Source of the DNA: Thuidium tamariscinum
Taxonomy: Eukaryota; Streptophyta; Bryopsida; Hypnales; Thuidiaceae
Assembly: GCA_947034885.2 (NCBI GenBank)
Contig: OX344752.2
Location: 17,112,001-17,176,000, forward strand
Length of the DNA: 64,000 nt
Direction: 5' to 3'
The position numbers were made by a program, and so were the translations under genes. Below, one piece after another: positions 24,157-34,866 of this stretch (position 1 is the first letter of the stretch; each line of letters starts with the position of its first letter). The notes beneath the pieces are model-generated. The model was not told the origin of the DNA. It did no database searches and was given only the letters and a program-made list of their open reading frames with translations.

Positions 24157-24199
24157 ATAAATGACAAGAATGATTGCATGCAATCTACTCATGTTGAAT

Positions 24200-24515
24200 G
24201 CTTATCCCTTATAAGATAACATCTAATTTTGATCCCTTTCCAAAAATGACTCTTATATATTCTTGCTTAGAATTTATTCCCACTATTCATGAGAGTCCTT
24301 AGGTGGTTTTAGAAACACCTAACTTAAGAACTTTGAAAATTCATAATTTATTCATATAGTGCCCAAAAATTGCAATTGAAGAGAATCTAAACGTCCATCA
24401 GACTAGCAATAAGAGTCATCAAAAACTTATTCCAACATATCAATGTTGGAAACCATATTGAATTTCTTATTCAAATACTTTCAATTGTAGCTACCTTTTT
24501 GAGATTTCAATCTTA
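24200..24515. repeat. Relative of the TAAGGTGGGTA family
   Basis: Shares ACTATTCATGAGAGT, ACTTTGAAAATTCATA and TTTATTCATAT with the interior of the 16889-17283 element, in the same order, and ends near GTAGCTACCTTTTT, resembling that family's right end. The left end is not clear. Confidence 0.4.
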
Positions 24516-24539
24516 CATTAGGAGAGATTTGAGGGCTAA

Positions 24540-24790
24540 AGAAGACTGCGAGTTCCCACAATCTGAAAAAGCAGGAATTGTCCTAGGAATGCTGAAACAT
24601 ATAAATCTTATGTAGTCAAGCGACTACCACATTTTTAATTTTTTTTAATTTTGACTTTTTTTCACATTTCAGAACCCAGTTTTATTTTTTTTTCAATTTT
24701 TTTTGGTTGGATGGTCGTTAGCCGTTTTAGGAATAGTCCCAAAACGGCCCTCTAGAGGCCTCAAATCCCCCCATAATGCTTATAGGAGTC
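24540..24790 (+). repeat. Dispersed repeat, copy 1 (partner at 42340)
   Basis: Contains GAATAGTCCCAAAACGGCCC and TGTAGTCAAGCGACTACCAC, which match GAATAGCCCCAAAATAGTTT and TGTGGTCAAGATGCTA at 42340-42660 in the same order. No terminal repeats and no coding frame were found. Confidence 0.4.
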
Positions 24791-26390
24791 CACCTAGTGC
24801 TAAACACACCTTCATGTAGGGATGTCTATTTTGTATCAATTATGAGACAGATAAGTGATCACAATAGTGCATTATAATTGGACTACATGGTAAATTTGTT
24901 CTAGGAAATAAAATTGTGAAAAATCATGAAATCTTCTTGAAAACTATTTTAGCACACCAAGAATTTTTTTTCACTTAACATACATGTGCTCCAAATTTGC
25001 TCAATTGTTAAACCCTTGAACAATGCTACAACCATTTTTTGGCCAATGAAAGACAAAAAATCTTTTTGTATAGGACAAAAGTGCAATAGTTCAACTTTGG
25101 AATTTTGTGCAAAAAGGAGAGATCATGCATAGTAGTTTGACTTCCAATGACTACTTTGGATTTCTTTAAAGTAGATGATGTCAATATGTCATATACTATT
25201 AAAAGAGATGATTTTCATAATCACCTACCCAACATTCAAAGGTTAAGTAGTCAAAAATGGATTGGCTTCCTTATGCATCTTCGAGGAAAATTTGACACTT
25301 GCAATATAAATGCATGTATAATTGTATGAATAAACTGTAAATCAAAAGTGAAATATATATGTAACATCTTTTCCTAAGTGCTACACAATTCACATTCTAA
25401 TTTCACTGATTCTTATCTTTTAAAGGCAACTTATTCTTTTTTTACATGTAGTTACTAAAATTCAATCTGTTTGATGTGCAAAAGAATAAGGTCTAAGATA
25501 AACTATCCTATTGAGGTCAAAATTGGAGCAAGCTCGTTGTGGGCAAAATTGTAATGTTGGTGTACATTTGAAAATTTGAATGAACACCACCATTACAATT
25601 CAACTACAATGGAGTAGTTTAGCTTAAGTTACCATGTTCTGTTTAGCAAAGAGTTTGAATGAGTAAAGCATACAACAAAGTTGGATGTTCCAACTTCACT
25701 ACGACTTTAAGATACAATTTAAGTTAGGATGTTTTGCTCTCCCATAAGAATTGTGCATCCATGAAATTGTCCATATTCTATTGGTCCACTTCAAAATCAA
25801 TGTGGTTTGTACCAATGCATGTACCATGATTGATTGAAATATTGTGTCACATCCTTGATTGCTTGAGGATGGTATGTCACATTGTATCTTCTTCAACGTC
25901 TTTTGAATCAAGTTACCATCCCCACCTACATTCTTTCCATATAAGAGAATTTTGAACATGCTGTAATGATAAGTTGGTTTCCCTTGTTTTGACTTACCAT
26001 TGAATATAATAAGCTCCAAGCTCTTTTCAATTGGATATACTAAGCTCCAAGTTTGCCATTGGCATCACTAAGAATATACTAAGAAAGTAGGAAAAAGTAA
26101 TTAAGAGAATACAATAGAACTTTTGTAATTCAATCGGTTTGGGACCCAAGTGTGATGTATTGGTTTAAAGAAGTTCATTGGCTAAAAGAGGGTAAGATTT
26201 AGTACTAACCTTTGCAATGTAGCCTAGTCTGGGACTAGTTTGACACATTGACTTAATTATAGAAGTTTATTCACTTACCAAGGGGCATGTTAGAAAGATT
26301 TTACTATACATCCAAAGTAACACAATATATCTAAGTTAGCAAAAATGTGATGTAATCCTTGGAGCCAACACATCCAAAGCAACATATTGA
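24791..26390. other. AT-rich intergenic DNA, possible decayed coding scraps only
   Basis: A 106-codon minus-strand open frame at 25699-26019 has mixed composition but no motif I recognise and no exon context, so I do not call it a gene. Between about 26125 and 26300 two blocks resemble each other (TTTAAAGAAGTTCATTGGCT and ATTATAGAAGTTTATTCACT), a worn tandem duplication of roughly 115 bp. Confidence 0.35.
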
Positions 26391-26485
26391 GATGATTATT
26401 GATTAATAATGATGATTATTGATTAATAATGATGATTATTGATTAATAATGATGATTATTGATTAATAATGATGATTATTGATTA
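26391..26485 (+). repeat. 20-bp tandem repeat, 4.75 copies
   Basis: Exact tandem copies of GATGATTATTGATTAATAAT. The unit is itself partly palindromic (ATTATTGATTAATAAT). No variation was seen between copies. Confidence 0.95.
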
Positions 26486-26560
26486 GGGACAAATTTTCTT
26501 GTGGTGTGAATGTCACTATCCTCTCAAAAGATGCAACGCACTCTGATTTCCATTAGTTGC

Positions 26561-26589
26561 CCCCTCCCTCCCCCTCCCTCCCCCTCCCC
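26561..26589 (+). repeat. C-rich 10-bp tandem repeat
   Basis: Nearly three copies of CCCCTCCCTC, a pyrimidine-only tract in otherwise AT-rich DNA. Confidence 0.9.
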
Positions 26590-26705
26590 ATCTTAAAAAA
26601 TTTATAGGCCATTGATTACTTTTTAAAAAAAGGCTAGGCTTTGAAATTGTTGTTGATTTCTTAAAAAATCAAAAGCCATTGATCTCATGAGATTTAATTT
26701 GAGCT

Positions 26706-26862
26706 GTCCAAATATGAATATGGATATGGATACAAAAATGAATACCAAATATGGATACAATATTTTATGCAAATATATAGTGAATATTGAATACAAATAT
26801 GAGTACAAATATGGATACAATATTGGATACAAATACTAAATTAGGATATGGGTACTGATACG
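26706..26862 (+). repeat. Degenerate ATGGATACAAAT repeat
   Basis: Repeated variants of ATATGGATACAA and GAATACAAATATGAGTA. On the minus strand it gives a low-complexity frame rich in Tyr, Ile and Ser, which I do not take as a gene. Confidence 0.75.
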
Positions 26863-26940
26863 AAATTGAAAATCCCATATTCATTGTCAATTACATTGAC
26901 TTCTGAAAATGACAAGAGGGAAGGGCAGGGGGCATGAAAA

Positions 26941-26996
26941 TTTCTAAATTTCTAAATTTCTAAATTTCTAAATTTCTAAATTTCTAAATTTCTAAA
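26941..26996 (+). repeat. 8-bp tandem repeat, 7 copies
   Basis: Seven exact copies of TTTCTAAA. Confidence 0.95.
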
Positions 26997-27065
26997 TAAT
27001 TTTTTTTAGAGGGGGAAGGTGTGAGTTAATAATTTATTTTTTAAAATTTAGAATTCTTTTCGGCC

Positions 27066-27308
27066 ATGCCTCACTACCCATTCAAAAGACATGTTACATT
27101 ATTCACAAGAGAAGAACGTGAATTGGTGTTTAACTTAATTCTTTCCCTGCTTGGTAAGGGAGGAGGTTTAGAAACCGCTCAATTAAGAGCTGATCTCCCT
27201 TTATCATGTATTTCTTCTGATGCAAATATTTTGAACTTATTTTTTAGTCAAAGAAAATATACTAGAAATTTAACACAAGTTGTTTCATATTTTTTGAAGC
27301 ATTACTAA
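27066..27308 (+). pseudogene. Short open frame, possible transposon protein scrap
   Basis: ATG at 27066 opens an 80-codon frame of balanced composition that includes REERELVFNLILSLLGKGGG and ends NLTQVVSYFLKHY. The tail recurs in altered form at about 28240-28300 (LTQVVSYFSELCEISY) and, on the minus strand, near 35350-35400 (VSYFLELCEIS). A repeated, decayed protein-coding piece fits better than a host gene. I do not recognise the family. Confidence 0.25.
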
Positions 27309-27573
27309 ATTAGTTATGGATTGTCAAATACAATCTGGTATAGGGCCCTATTTGTGTAGTAGGCCCTAAAAACTTATACGTGCACAGTTTCAAAATAAAT
27401 CTGGCTTTGTTCAAGAACTGGCATTGCAACATGTAAAAAGTAATGAAGGTGGTTTCTAAATGCGTTCCTTCCTAAAGCTGAAATGAAATCATTATTTCAA
27501 ATTTTGTAACACTTGGAAGAAGGAGGTTTAATAATCAAGTCTTATTTTATTCACTTGGTTAAGAAGCACAACG

Positions 27574-27815
27574 TTAAATCATACCATCAAAGGTGGGCCC
27601 AGTGAGATAAATCTCATTTTACTAGGGGTTGACAAGGGTTTGGGATTTATATTTGTGTTGGTTTTTTTGGAATGTTTTTGGTCCTTCCAACCAATTTGGG
27701 GTCTCTGATTCTGAATTTGAATTTAGAATTTGGAAAAAATAAAAAATAAAAAAAATAAAAAAAATTCAGCGTGTAAATCCAGCCTGTGGGGCCCGCCTTT
27801 GATGGTATGATTTAA
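27574..27815. mobile_element. MITE with about 27-bp terminal inverted repeats (242 bp)
   Basis: Left TTAAATCATACCATCAAAGG and right CCTTTGATGGTATGATTTAA are perfect inverted copies, continued by TGGGCCC and GGGCCCG. The interior is T- and A-rich and non-coding. A truncated relative lies at 9650-9833. The target duplication could be TTA or TAA and cannot be told from the end itself. Confidence 0.75.
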
Positions 27816-27821
27816 TGCTGC

Positions 27822-28640
27822 ATGGTTAAGAATGAAGCCCTTGTGGCTCTGCAACCATCCACTGAAGAAGGGAAAAACAAACTCTTATCATGCTCCAATG
27901 TAATTGGAAGTTCATTGACTCCAAATCAAGTCCCATTTCACAGCCTCCTCCTGGACAGTAGCAAAAGGCTGGACGATTTCAGAGCCCTCCCTCTCACCTA
28001 TACCCATTCAGTCCAATAGGTTTTGCCTCCACAGGGTGGAGTGCAGGGCAAACGTGACAGTGCCGTCCCACAGTTTGTGCAAGTGCAATCAGGTGTTTGT
28101 ACAACCGAAAGTCCATGTCTTCATTCAGACTCCATTAAGGTAAGAGGTCCTATAATGGACCATCTAAGGGCTGAAACAGAATTTCAGTCAGGTAAAATTT
28201 CTAGAAATATTTTTCAGTAAATTTCCCTTGAAAGACAAGTACAATTGACATCTAACCCAAGTTGTTTCATATTTTTCTGAGCTTTGTGAAATTAGTTATC
28301 AAATTTTGAAGTTGAAAGGACATAGGGCTCTAAAATGGTGACCTAGCTAAAATGTACATTGTCCGTACACTGCTGAAGGCTATGAAAAAGAAACATGTAC
28401 AAGTACTATACATTTAAGGTAGGGCACCATTTTAGAACCTGCTCCATTAAATAGCCTTCTACCTTATATGACTCAGGTGGGGACTTAGGTTGTCTCTGTG
28501 GCATCATTGAAAATTCTTTGCAAAGTAAGTTGCAAAGTCAGTTACTTGAGATTGCAAGGTGATAGCAAGTGGGAGTTGTCATGTGCAAGAAGAAAATGGG
28601 AACTTAGTGACTAACTGAATGACATCATGGATTGTGCACC
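27822..28640 (+). other. Short open frames of unknown nature
   Basis: Two successive frames of about 65 codons (27822-28019 from an ATG; 28023-28220, which lacks an ATG start) have less AT-biased composition than the flanks. At 28134-28145 CATTAAGGTAAG looks like a splice donor. They may be remnants of one coding exon, but there is no recognisable domain and no intact reading frame. A repeated tail, ACCCAAGTTGTTTCATATTT, is at about 28256. Confidence 0.2.
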
Positions 28641-28645
28641 CTTAA

Positions 28646-29585
28646 CCCCTAAACTCCCTTTGGGACCAAAAGTGTCCTCACATAGTTTCAAGTCAAATTC
28701 AAAAGTATTTTGACTTTTGCATCGGATGTCTGAATTCAATAAAACTCATTGGAAACTTTATGTTCTCTCTTCTAGTTTGTGCAGTAAAATTTTCATATCA
28801 ATTCAAAATGTACTCATTTCTTAAAAGCCAATTGAAGTTCACAAGTTTAATTTGAGTTTACCAAAATATATTTGATAATTGCAACTTTGAGGGCTTGTAT
28901 CTCCTTCATCCAATGTTTGTTTCATATAAAATTTGTTGGATTATGTTTCTCTTGAAGTTTAGTTACTATGGTAAAAATTTCATGTCAATCCAAGTTGTTT
29001 GGCATGTTTAGGGTCAATTCAAAGTTCAAAATCCTGACATTTTTTATAACTATGAACTTTGGTAGCATGTTTCTTCTTCACACAAAACCTTTTTCCATTA
29101 TTTTTTTGGAAAAAAGTTGTGTATACTAGTCTAGTTTGTGTGGTTAAAATTTCATATCAATCCAAAAAGTTATGAGTGATTCAAAAGCATTTTAGTAGAA
29201 GGATTTAGCCTCAAATGTAATTTTTAGCAACTTTTCTTACTATTTTTAACATTTCAAAGCCATTTTGTGGATGTAGTGAGTCAATTGAATGATATTTTTT
29301 TTCACCAATGTGTTTGTAAATTCATTTTCAATCATTTTATAGTTTAAAGTTTTTTCATTTGAATAGATTTAGAAATTGAGTTTCACCTCAAAATGTATTG
29401 CTATGTAAATTTCAACATCCTATTTTCAACACTTAAATATTATGAACTTGCAATCTATATGGCCAAATGACTTCAATTTTGATTTACTTCATCTACAACA
29501 AGTACACTATAAGGCTATACAATTGAGATTTCTATACCTTAAGGACATTTAGATCTGTACCACTTCAAAAGCAATGATGTCTTTA
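28646..29585 (+). mobile_element. Longer, right-end-lacking relative of the LACS-intron element
   Basis: Starts CCCCTAAACTCCCTTTGGGA after TTAA (28642-28645). It then follows the 47720-48302 element: CAAAAGTGTCCTCA, GACTTTTGCATCGGATGTCT, GAATTCAATAAAACT, then ATCAATCCAAAAAGTTATGA and AGCATTTTAGTAGAAGGA. Compared with it, the LACS-intron copy lacks about 330 bp (roughly 28780-29100 here). The right inverted repeat is not recognisable; similarity fades near 29580. Confidence 0.55.
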
Positions 29586-31494
29586 ATCCCTAAGCGTCTA
29601 GACTCATCTATAGAATTGATAGTTTTGAAAAAAAAACATTAAAAAGTACTATTTGGAAGAAAATTTTGGAATTGAGATACAAAACAAATCTATAGATTTG
29701 GAGTGGTAGATTCTATCCATATGGTTAGATTCACAATTGCTATCACCAAGATAAGTCTATAAATTTTGAAAGGGGAATTTCAAAATTACTTCTAAATTCA
29801 ATTACAAGGAAAATATTGTCATTTTTTGAATAAATTTTGTTGGAATGGATTTGAAATGAGGTTCTCTAAACATGGTGATTTTTCTAAATTTTGTGTTCTT
29901 TAAATCTTTGACTTCATTTTTGCAATTCCAAGTTTGAACTAGAGTCAACCCAAGTCAACCACTTGATATACTTCCACATTTGTAATTTTAAGAAAATATG
30001 TGTTCTAGTAACACCAAATCCAACCCTTGGATAGGACCACAACTTCATAAAGTGTCTCTAAAAATTAGGATGACTTTTAAGCTATAATGATTAAAAAAAT
30101 CTAGACTTCAATTTGTTCATTGTTCAAAAACTCGACTTTCATTTGGAGTATTGTAGGATTAAACTAGAGGTGGTGGTGGCAAAATTTTGCTAGATTTGTC
30201 AAAGATTTGGCCATTGATGAGTTGTCCTTCTAAATACTAGCCCATATAGTGAGGCTAGCAAAAGAGACATTGGTTAAAAAAAAAGCCCTACTTTGAACTC
30301 TAAAAGGCCTTGGATTAACTTATATTGCTCCATTTGGTCAATTGAAGGCCAATTGAATTAAAATATTTTCTTCTAATGATATATATTCATTGTTGTATGA
30401 GCCTTCTTTTTGTTTCAGATGCATCATTCTAAGGTGGACCAATTCATTTCCGTTTGCAACCCAATTTCAACAATTAGACCAGCCTATTTTTGTCACTCTA
30501 TTTTTAGCCCCATTTTCACCTAGAATATCTCCCAATTCCCTTCATCCTATGACAAAATTAGGGTTTTCAATGACAAAATCATGGATTTTTTGATAAGTTG
30601 GGGTAACATATTACTCCTTAAAATGGAGAATATCTAGTTTTTGATTAACGGTTTATAGACTTATGTTTATAAGTTGTTTATGACCCTAGTCTAGAGGTGG
30701 TTTTGTAATTTAGGATTGACTATTTCAAAAATTCAGAGAAATTACAGTATTGATCAAAAGATTATAACTCCATTTGGGTTTGATTTGTAAAACATGCATA
30801 CACTTCTAAAAAATATGTACCCTCCTAAGCATTAGCAAAACATAGCCGGATTGCAAATCCGGATTGCAAATCATGGTGATAATAGGCATGTCTACCTTTC
30901 TACTTCCAAACCTCTAGTGTCAATCTACCTCAGCCATAGACGTTGCTAGAAATATTTTAATTACCTTACCACAATTTCAAACAACCTCTCTGGCTGAGGT
31001 GGACTAACACACTTGTCAACTCAAATATGGCGTAAAGGCAATGGATTAAATTAGTTTAAGCTTAAGATGTCACCTTTGTTTCGACATGACCAACCCTTTT
31101 TTTTCTTGGCACCATGAGGCTAGATTGCACCATTTCAAAATAAATGTCTTTTTTTTTGCCAGATAAAAGTAATCTTTTTTCACTAGAATTTTCTAGTTCT
31201 TTTTAATATATGGATGAAGTTGCCAAATTTGGATGAAAAAGTGTATGAATATGATGGAAAAGTGCTTTTAAGTCCAAAAGACAAATGAATGTAAAAATAC
31301 AATGCTTCACCAAATTTGAAGTGAACGCCATCTTGGTACTTTCTCAACAAGTAAAAAAAAAGGGCTGGACATGATACTTATTCAAATTGGTTTGTTTCTA
31401 AAACAAATGAAATGGGATTTCATTGCCATAAAAATAAATTTCATACTAGCTAGCTACAAATGGCCTGACTAGGTAGGACCTACAAAAGCAACTA
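29586..31494. other. AT-rich intergenic DNA, no gene seen
   Basis: No protein-like frame. At about 30850 a short tandem duplication ATCCGGATTGCAA repeats. Around 30900-31010 CCTCAGCCATAGACG and CTGGCTGAGGTGGAC form a loose inverted pair. Nothing else could be supported. Confidence 0.35.
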
Positions 31495-31714
31495 CGGGAG
31501 AGGCACCCAATGGCGCACCTGCACCCAAAGCCATCCAGTTCTAAGTCAATCGTTCATTCTAGAACAGAAATGTAGCAGGATTGTAGACTGCTTATTGTTT
31601 TAGGTCAAAAGAAATAAGCCATGTATTGCCTACCTACATTTATAGCCTGAAATGATTGTGTGCTGTAGAAACGGACGGCATTGGGTACAGGTGCACCATT
31701 GGGTGCCTCTCCCT
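31495..31714. mobile_element. MITE, GGGAGAGGCACCC family, copy A
   Basis: Left GGGAGAGGCACCCAATGGCG and right CACCATTGGGTGCCTCTCCC are inverted copies with one mismatch, continued by CACCTGCACCCAA and TTGGGTACAGGTG. TA flanks both ends, so a 2-bp target duplication is possible. It is non-coding. It shares its whole length with copy B at 52869, including TTGTTTTAGGTCAAAAG and AAGCCATGTATTGCCTACCT. Confidence 0.8.
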
Positions 31715-31914
31715 TACATGCTGATTGAAGTTTGAAGCTGTGTGATCTGGAGCTCACTTGTTGCTTGAATCTGGTCCATCTTACAGTCACGGCTTTAACC
31801 TTAGATTTGGAACCTGAGATGGCAGCATGGTGCCAGTGGTGTGAACTGGTGAGTGGTGATGGAGTCAAGATTTTGAGATCTGATGAGAGAAATCACAAAC
31901 TGACAAAAGCATTT

Positions 31915-32030
31915 ACATTAGGGGTTGTCACGGCACCTCCAGGCTCCAGATTTTCCGAGGGAATGGAAGGAAAAAGTGAGCCAATCCGGTTGCTGGACGT
32001 TAGAGGTGCTGTGACACCCTTTCCCACACG
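31915..32030. repeat. Short inverted repeat with CACGGCACCTCC ends
   Basis: GGGGTTGTCACGGCACCTCC near 31920 and AGAGGTGCTGTGACACCC near 32002 are inverted copies. A related single piece, GGTGCCATGACAACCCCT, is at about 39300. It lies inside a chance plus-strand frame and is likely a MITE remnant. Confidence 0.4.
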
Positions 32031-32046
32031 ATCTGGGTGGATTGGC

Positions 32047-32250
32047 CCCCTCGCTCGGCCTTACCATGTTTTACCAGAGGTGCAATCAAAACAAAAAGCC
32101 CCCTAGTTTGGGCCATGATCACCCCTACTTTCTTCACCCCCTATCTAATTTGCGGTCTCTAATCGCAAATATGAAGTCAAAATTTGCAAAAAACAATTTG
32201 TGTGAAAAATAAAAAATTACAGCATTTTACCCAAGTGGCCGAGCGAGGGG
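32047..32250. mobile_element. Small inverted-repeat element
   Basis: CCCCTCGCTCGGCC at the left and GGCCGAGCGAGGGG at the right are perfect 14-bp inverted copies 204 bp apart overall. The interior AATTTGCGGTCTCTAATCGC resembles the interior of the 27574 MITE (AATTTGGGGTCTCTGATTCT). Non-coding. Confidence 0.6.
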
Positions 32251-33585
32251 TTCAGTTCTCCCTGCCCTTCCCACACATGCAGAAGATGAACCCTGAGGTT
32301 CAATCACCCCAAGTGAGACCTGGGTAAAAAACTCTGCGTGCTTTTCAGCTTCTGACTGCAGTTTCAGGATTTTGTTCGGTGGCTTGTTCATTCAGTGGAT
32401 TGTGTTATTAATCAGGCAATATAGAACATGTATATGTACTTTGAATATGCTCATGAAAAGGATTTTTTTTCATGAAAAGGTTTTGGTTTATAAATTTGTT
32501 ATTACTTTTAAATGTTTAAAGCAATAAAATTTTAGAATGACAAAATCTATGATGCCATTAAAAAGAATTTCAAACTAACTTTTCTAAATTTTTTTCTTTA
32601 ATCCTTAAGTACCCAGGGCAAAGTCTCCACAAGCAAGGTATAAATAGCCACTAAAGTCCATTTCATTACTTAAAAATAGTATGAAGGAGATATGACTCTT
32701 GAGATTGCAAGAAAGGTAGGGAAGGTACCTTTGGAGAAACTTTTGGAAGTTCACCCGTACAATCTAAAGATACTATAATGGTCAAATCTCTTATAGTAGG
32801 AGGTGTTGGAATGCTCAATGACTAAGAAATGATATTTTTATGTCTACTTCTAGAATATAGAATTCTTTTCTGAAAAACAATTAAAAAGATTTTTTTTTTA
32901 AGATTCTTTGCGAGGAAAAATTAATGCTAATCATGGATGTCTAGAGATTTGATATGATGTCATTCACCATGCCGCATTTGTACTTGTGAAAATTTTAATG
33001 CATAATAAAAATAAATCATTCCATTACCTTTGTGAATCTAAACATAGAAATAAATCTAAATTTGAACTTGTAAACTTCTATTTACATATCAATTCCAAAA
33101 TATTGTTTCCACTAAGATTTTATTCTCATTGTTGCCAAATTGAAAGTTTAGATAATAGTGTTGACATTTACAGATTAACTAACCTTTATAAAACATAAAA
33201 GAAGCAACACCAAAAAATTGATTCTAAAATACTTTCTTGTAATTCATATACAAATTCCAATTACTTTTTCTTTGCAATCTAAACTTTCAATTACGAAAAT
33301 AAATCCTTATAAATACACAAACTTCTATTTCTTCACTTCTTGAATTAGAACTATAAAAAGTAAAACAATAATACTAAATTTATAAAAATATTGAAAAGTA
33401 AAAGATAAATATTTTAAAACAAGAAACACTATACACAAGCATTAAAAGTATGAATCTCATACTATATATGTGTATATATTTACATTTTCTATTACCTTTA
33501 TTACATCATTTAAAGTTCTAAGCACACATACATATTAGGTTGTCTTCTACATATTTATCATCATAAACTATTATAATTTCCAAAC

Positions 33586-34866
33586 ATGCCGTGACACACT
33601 AGAAGATCCCTTGTTCCTGAAGACCTTGAGAACCATCTTGCTGCACATGCAATTTCCACTTCTACACAAATGGTAGCTTCATTAACTGATTCTAATGGTG
33701 ATTCAAGCAATTCTTCTTTTTCTAGTGGTATTGATGAATTCTTCATGGATACTGAACTAACAATATACAATAGTATTTTATCACACCAATACTTTTCTAA
33801 GAGACATCTAGAGAAAGTAAATTCCTCACGTATGGCTGATGATGTACTTTGTATGAATCCCATAAGATTCAAAGCACGGGTTTGCATGTCACCTTCGTCT
33901 TTCAATAGAATTTGGAATATGATTGAGGACCACAACATTTTTAAAAATAATAGCACAACTTAGCAATTCGATCCACGCTTGCAATTTTTAGTGGTCCTAT
34001 TTCGTTTTGGAATATATAGAAATGGGGCGTCTCGAGCAAATATTGCAAAGACTTTTCATATTTCTATAGGAGTGATATCTAAATTCACTAAGTGCATTAT
34101 TGTGGCTCTTTTGTCACTTGAAAAAAATGTGGTATCCTAGCCCATTGATTCAGAGAAGGACATCATTAAATCATCTATTCAAGAATCACATGGCTTTTGC
34201 AATGTGATTGGCATTATGGACAGTACTCATATCATCCTTTCTTCGAAACCAAGCTATCAAGGGGAACAATATTTCAACAAGAAGAGTCGGTATTCCATCT
34301 CTTGTTTGCTTGTTAACGATCAAAATTGTAAAATCACACATGTACAAGCAGGCTTCCCTGGCTCAGCTCATAATAGCCATGTATTTGTGACCCCCCTAAA
34401 CATGCCAATTTCTTTAAAGGTGGAGAATATTTACTAGCAGATATTGGATACCTTCTTACCTCTATTACTTTACCTCCATACAAGCAACCTACAGCTAGTA
34501 AAATAGAAAATCAACATTTTAATAGACACCTCTCTTCTATTTGTGTTAGGTCTGAAGTCTGAATGCACTATTGGTCAATTGAAGGGCCGTTTTCAAAGCC
34601 TTTGTGGCATTCCCATTGTAATTTTCGGCAAGGAAACTCACACCCTTGTGGTCTTATGGATTTGGACTTGTGTTGTTCTACACAACTTCCTACTTCAAGA
34701 TGGATATGATTTCAGTTGGGAAAGTGGAATAGAAGACCTTGACATAATTGCTATTGATGACACTTCAGAGATAGAGAATCAAACACTTCCATACAATGAT
34801 ATAATAGCTCGAAGAAAAAGAGAACTCATCAAGGCACAAGTTCTAAACTACCATGATGAAATATAA
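33586..34866 (+). pseudogene. PIF/Harbinger-type transposase, broken
   Basis: Reads as a DDE_Tnp_4/HARBI1-like nuclease of about 420 residues from ATG 33586. The first acidic motif is in GIMDSTHIILSS (34207-34242). The second is in LLADIGYLL (about 34428). The third is in SECTIGQLKGRF (about 34555-34590), followed by the usual LHNFLL. In-frame stops lie at 33592 (TGA), 33961 (TAG) and 34138 (TAG). A frame change occurs before 34419. A tandem 7-bp duplication, GTCTGAA (34550-34563), shifts back to the first frame. No working enzyme can be made. The Myb-like frame at 36445-37846 faces it, as expected for a two-gene Harbinger element. Termini were not found. Confidence 0.75.

Noticed and set aside
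25699-26019. Minus-strand open frame of 106 codons
   Set aside because: No motif and no neighbouring exons; only an isolated frame in AT-rich DNA.
26391-26485. Possible CRISPR-like array
   Set aside because: Units are directly adjacent with no spacers, and the host is a plant nuclear genome; it is a plain tandem repeat.
31732-32106. Plus-strand open frame of 124 codons
   Set aside because: It overlaps two separate inverted-repeat elements, changes composition midway and has no recognisable domain; probably chance.
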